Shown here piece by piece: positions 6,472-7,966 of a stretch of DNA of 7,966 bases. This DNA is from Gemmatimonadota bacterium (GTDB lineage Bacteria > Gemmatimonadota > Gemmatimonadetes > Longimicrobiales > Longimicrobiaceae): the NCBI GenBank assembly GCA_019348475.1, contig JAHWJJ010000199.1:1-7966 (forward strand). Reading direction: 5' to 3'. Below the pieces are notes generated by a model. It searched no databases and was not told where the DNA came from. It saw nothing but the letters and a program-made list of their open reading frames with translations. The position numbers and the translations under genes are program-made. Within the stretch, counting starts at the first letter, position 1. Every line of letters begins with the position of its first letter.

Positions 6472-6515
6472 CAAGCACGTACGCGCACTTTCGCACTCAC
6501 GCACTCACGCACCCC
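6472..6515 (+). repeat. Tandem octamer array touching the ATG of the CoxG-like gene (4 units)
   Basis: Units CGCACTTT (6484-6491), CGCACTCA (6492-6499), CGCACTCA (6500-6507) and CGCACCCC (6508-6515) run directly into the ATG at 6516. They follow the lead-in CAAGCACGTACG (6472-6483). The element is a second copy of the one before the large-subunit gene. It leaves no room for a Shine-Dalgarno sequence at normal spacing. AGCGGAGAAGGGA (6458-6470) contains a GGAG, but it is more than 40 nt upstream of the start. Confidence 0.85.
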
Positions 6516-6995
6516 ATGATCGTCGACGGCGAGCACACCTTTCCCGGCCCGCGCCAGACCGTGTGGGACCTGCTGCAGGACCCCGAGGTGCTGGCCAAGG
6601 CCATGCCCGGCGCGCGCAAGCTCACCCTTACCGGCGACGGCACGTACGCGGGCGTCATCCGCATCGGCGTGGGGCCGGTGACGGCGGCCGAGTGGACGCT
6701 GAACGTCGCGCTCAGGGACCGCGTTCCGCCCGAGAGCTACACCATGCAGGTGGACAGCAAGGGTGCCCTGGGCTTTACCCGCGGCAACGCGACGGTGAAC
6801 CTGGACGAGGTGGAGGGCGGTACGCGGATGCGCTACCACGCCGACCTCTCGGTGGGCGGCAAGGTGGCGGGCGTGGGGCAGCGGCTGCTGGACCAGGTCG
6901 CGAAGATGCTCACCAAGCAGGGCCTCGACGCGCTCAACAAGGAGCTGGAGTCGCGGCTGAGGGACGGGGGCGGGCCGGGAGACCAGGCGCGATGA
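6516..6995 (+). CDS. CoxG-like SRPBCC-family protein (CO dehydrogenase subunit G type)
   Basis: The 159-residue product belongs to the SRPBCC/START-like fold and matches the CoxG subgroup. It starts MIVDGEHTFPGPRQTVWDLLQDPEVLAKAMPGARKL, with the typical PxxVWxLLxDPexLxxxxPG pattern at about 12-33, then VGPVTAAEW (51-59), GFTRGNATVNL (86-96) and the ending GGKVAGVGQRLLDQVAKMLTK (110-130). In Oligotropha carboxidovorans, CoxG is linked to membrane attachment of CO dehydrogenase. In other hydroxylase operons its role is less clear, with maturation or membrane docking suggested. No membrane segment or C-terminal anchor is seen here, so docking would need another partner. The tail after about 145 is short and Gly/Arg-rich. 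The ATG at 6516 is the family start but has no Shine-Dalgarno sequence. The stop overlaps the FAD-subunit start as ATGA. Confidence 0.88.
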   Translation: MIVDGEHTFPGPRQTVWDLLQDPEVLAKAMPGARKLTLTGDGTYAGVIRIGVGPVTAAEWTLNVALRDRVPPESYTMQVDSKGALGFTRGNATVNLDEVEGGTRMRYHADLSVGGKVAGVGQRLLDQVAKMLTKQGLDALNKELESRLRDGGGPGDQAR

Positions 6996-7879
6996 AGCCG
7001 GCCCCGTTCGAGTACCATCGTCCGGATTCGGTTGATGAAGCGCTGGCGCTGCTGGCGGAGCACGGGTACGACGCCAAGCTCCTGGCCGGCGGCCAGAGCC
7101 TGGTGCCCGCGATGAACTTTCGCCTCGCGGCGCCCGCCGTCCTCATCGACCTGAACCGCATCCCCGGGCTCGACGGGATCGCGGAGGCGGACGGCGGCGT
7201 GCGCATCGGCGCGATGACGCGGCAGCGGGCGGCGGAGCGCAGCGCCACCGTGGCCTCGCGGGTGCCGCTGCTGGCGGAGACGCTGCCGTACGTGGCCCAC
7301 GCGCAGATCCGCAACCGCGGCACCATCGGCGGCAGCATCGCGCACGCGGACCCGGCGGCGGAGCTCCCCGCCGTCATGCTGGCGCTGGACGCCCGCTTCC
7401 ACCTCCGCGGGCCAGGGGGGACCCGCGTCGTCTCCGCGGGCGACTTCTTCACCGGGCTCTTCGGCACGGCGCTGGAGGCGGAGGAGATGCTGGTGGAGGT
7501 CGAGGTTGCGCCTGCTGCGCCGCGCACCGGCTGGGCGTTCGACGAGGTGTCGCGCCGGCACGGCGACTTTGCCCTCGCCGGCATCGCCGCGACGGTGCAG
7601 GTGGATGACGAGGGCCGCTGCACCGGCGCGCGCATCGCCCTGCTGAGCGTGGGCGACGGCCCCGTCCTGGCCACCCAGGCCGCCGCCGCGCTCGTCGGCC
7701 AGGCGCCGACCGACGCCGCCGTCCGCGCCGCCGCCGAAGCCGCCGCCCAGCGCGATGTGGACCCCCCCGGCGACATCCACGCCAGCCCCGCCTATCGCCG
7801 GCAGCTGGTGGACGTGCTGGTGCGCCGCGTCCTGCCGCGCGCCTTCGACCGCGCGCGGGCGAGGGGGCTCCAGGCGTAG
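6992..7879 (+). CDS. CoxM-like FAD-binding medium subunit of a molybdenum hydroxylase
   Basis: This 295-residue subunit receives electrons from the iron-sulfur subunit and passes them to the final acceptor, probably a quinone or soluble carrier. It starts MKPAPFEYHRPDSVDEALALL, the standard CoxM opening. The two FAD pyrophosphate-binding motifs are intact: AGGQSLVP (32-39) and TIGGSIAHADPAAELP (111-126). The C-terminal CO dehydrogenase flavoprotein domain follows (about 175-280), with the usual ending ASPAYRRQLVDVLVRRVL (264-281). The ATG at 6992 overlaps the CoxG-like stop by 4 bp, with GGGAG at 6977-6981, 10 nt upstream. The frame is open far upstream to 4901, but that is a shadow of the large subunit and the CoxG-like gene. 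It is the last gene of the operon in view. No coxD/E/F-type maturation gene is visible here. Confidence 0.93.
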   Translation: MKPAPFEYHRPDSVDEALALLAEHGYDAKLLAGGQSLVPAMNFRLAAPAVLIDLNRIPGLDGIAEADGGVRIGAMTRQRAAERSATVASRVPLLAETLPYVAHAQIRNRGTIGGSIAHADPAAELPAVMLALDARFHLRGPGGTRVVSAGDFFTGLFGTALEAEEMLVEVEVAPAAPRTGWAFDEVSRRHGDFALAGIAATVQVDDEGRCTGARIALLSVGDGPVLATQAAAALVGQAPTDAAVRAAAEAAAQRDVDPPGDIHASPAYRRQLVDVLVRRVLPRAFDRARARGLQA

Positions 7880-7901
7880 CCCCGCGCGTCGAGAGCAGGG
7901 A

Positions 7902-7937
7902 TTGGCGGATCGAAGTAGATTCCTCGGTCGACGCCAA
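7902..7937. other. Imperfect hairpin downstream of the operon
   Basis: TTGGCG (7902-7907) pairs with CGCCAA (7932-7937) and, after a 2-nt bulge, TCGA (7910-7913) pairs with TCGA (7928-7931) around a 14-nt loop. It lies 22 nt after the FAD-subunit stop. It could be a weak terminator or an operator for the next gene. No T-tract follows. The remaining sequence to 7966 shows no supported gene, only an ATG at 7943 with eight open codons. Confidence 0.3.
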
Positions 7938-7966
7938 AGTGTATGCACGAAAAGGTTTCGCGCGGG

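Noticed and set aside
4901..6991. Long open frame running into the FAD subunit from far upstream
   Set aside because: The upstream part is a Gly/Arg-rich frame shadow of the large subunit and CoxG-like gene. The real FAD subunit begins at 6992 with a canonical N-terminus.
7943..7966. Start of another gene at the right edge
   Set aside because: Only eight codons are in view, no ribosome-binding site is clear, and the residues give no family hint.

Overview
The window is GC-rich, densely coding bacterial DNA. Uniformly high third-position GC, GTG/TTG starts and short octamer repeats of the CGCACTTT/CGCACTCA type in front of genes resemble what I recall of Gemmatimonadota such as Longimicrobium. 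That placement rests on style and memory, not on a marker gene.

Layout. The left edge holds the first codons of a leftward gene that looks like a class I SAM-dependent methyltransferase (1-147, minus). A good promoter (TTGACA, 17 bp, GATACT) then drives a rightward three-gene cassette. It encodes a 75-residue exported peptide with six cysteines (235-462), a 357-residue membrane-anchored or exported six-bladed beta-propeller protein (496-1569), and a 213-residue membrane-anchored thioredoxin-like protein with only one cysteine (1566-2207, overlapping its predecessor by 4 bp). A perfect 10-bp inverted repeat ends this unit and probably also the convergent HAD-family hydrolase gene (2291-2980, minus).

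The right half is a four-gene molybdenum hydroxylase operon of the xanthine dehydrogenase/CO dehydrogenase family, in the order iron-sulfur subunit (3311-3808), molybdopterin subunit (4065-6458), CoxG-like SRPBCC protein (6516-6995) and FAD subunit (6992-7879). Together the S, L and M proteins would form a cytoplasmic (SLM)2 hydroxylase passing electrons from Mo through two [2Fe-2S] clusters to FAD. The CoxG-like protein would help maturation or membrane attachment. The active-site loop reads PVRGAGR, not the AYRCSFR of true aerobic CO dehydrogenase, so CO is an unlikely substrate and the real one is not visible here.

The non-coding parts stand out. A 256-bp gap inside the operon is packed with inverted repeats and ends in five tandem octamers that stop 4 nt before the large-subunit start. 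A related array of four octamers directly touches the ATG of the CoxG-like gene. Neither start has a Shine-Dalgarno sequence. These arrays and the peptide/propeller/one-cysteine thioredoxin cassette are the two items most worth following.
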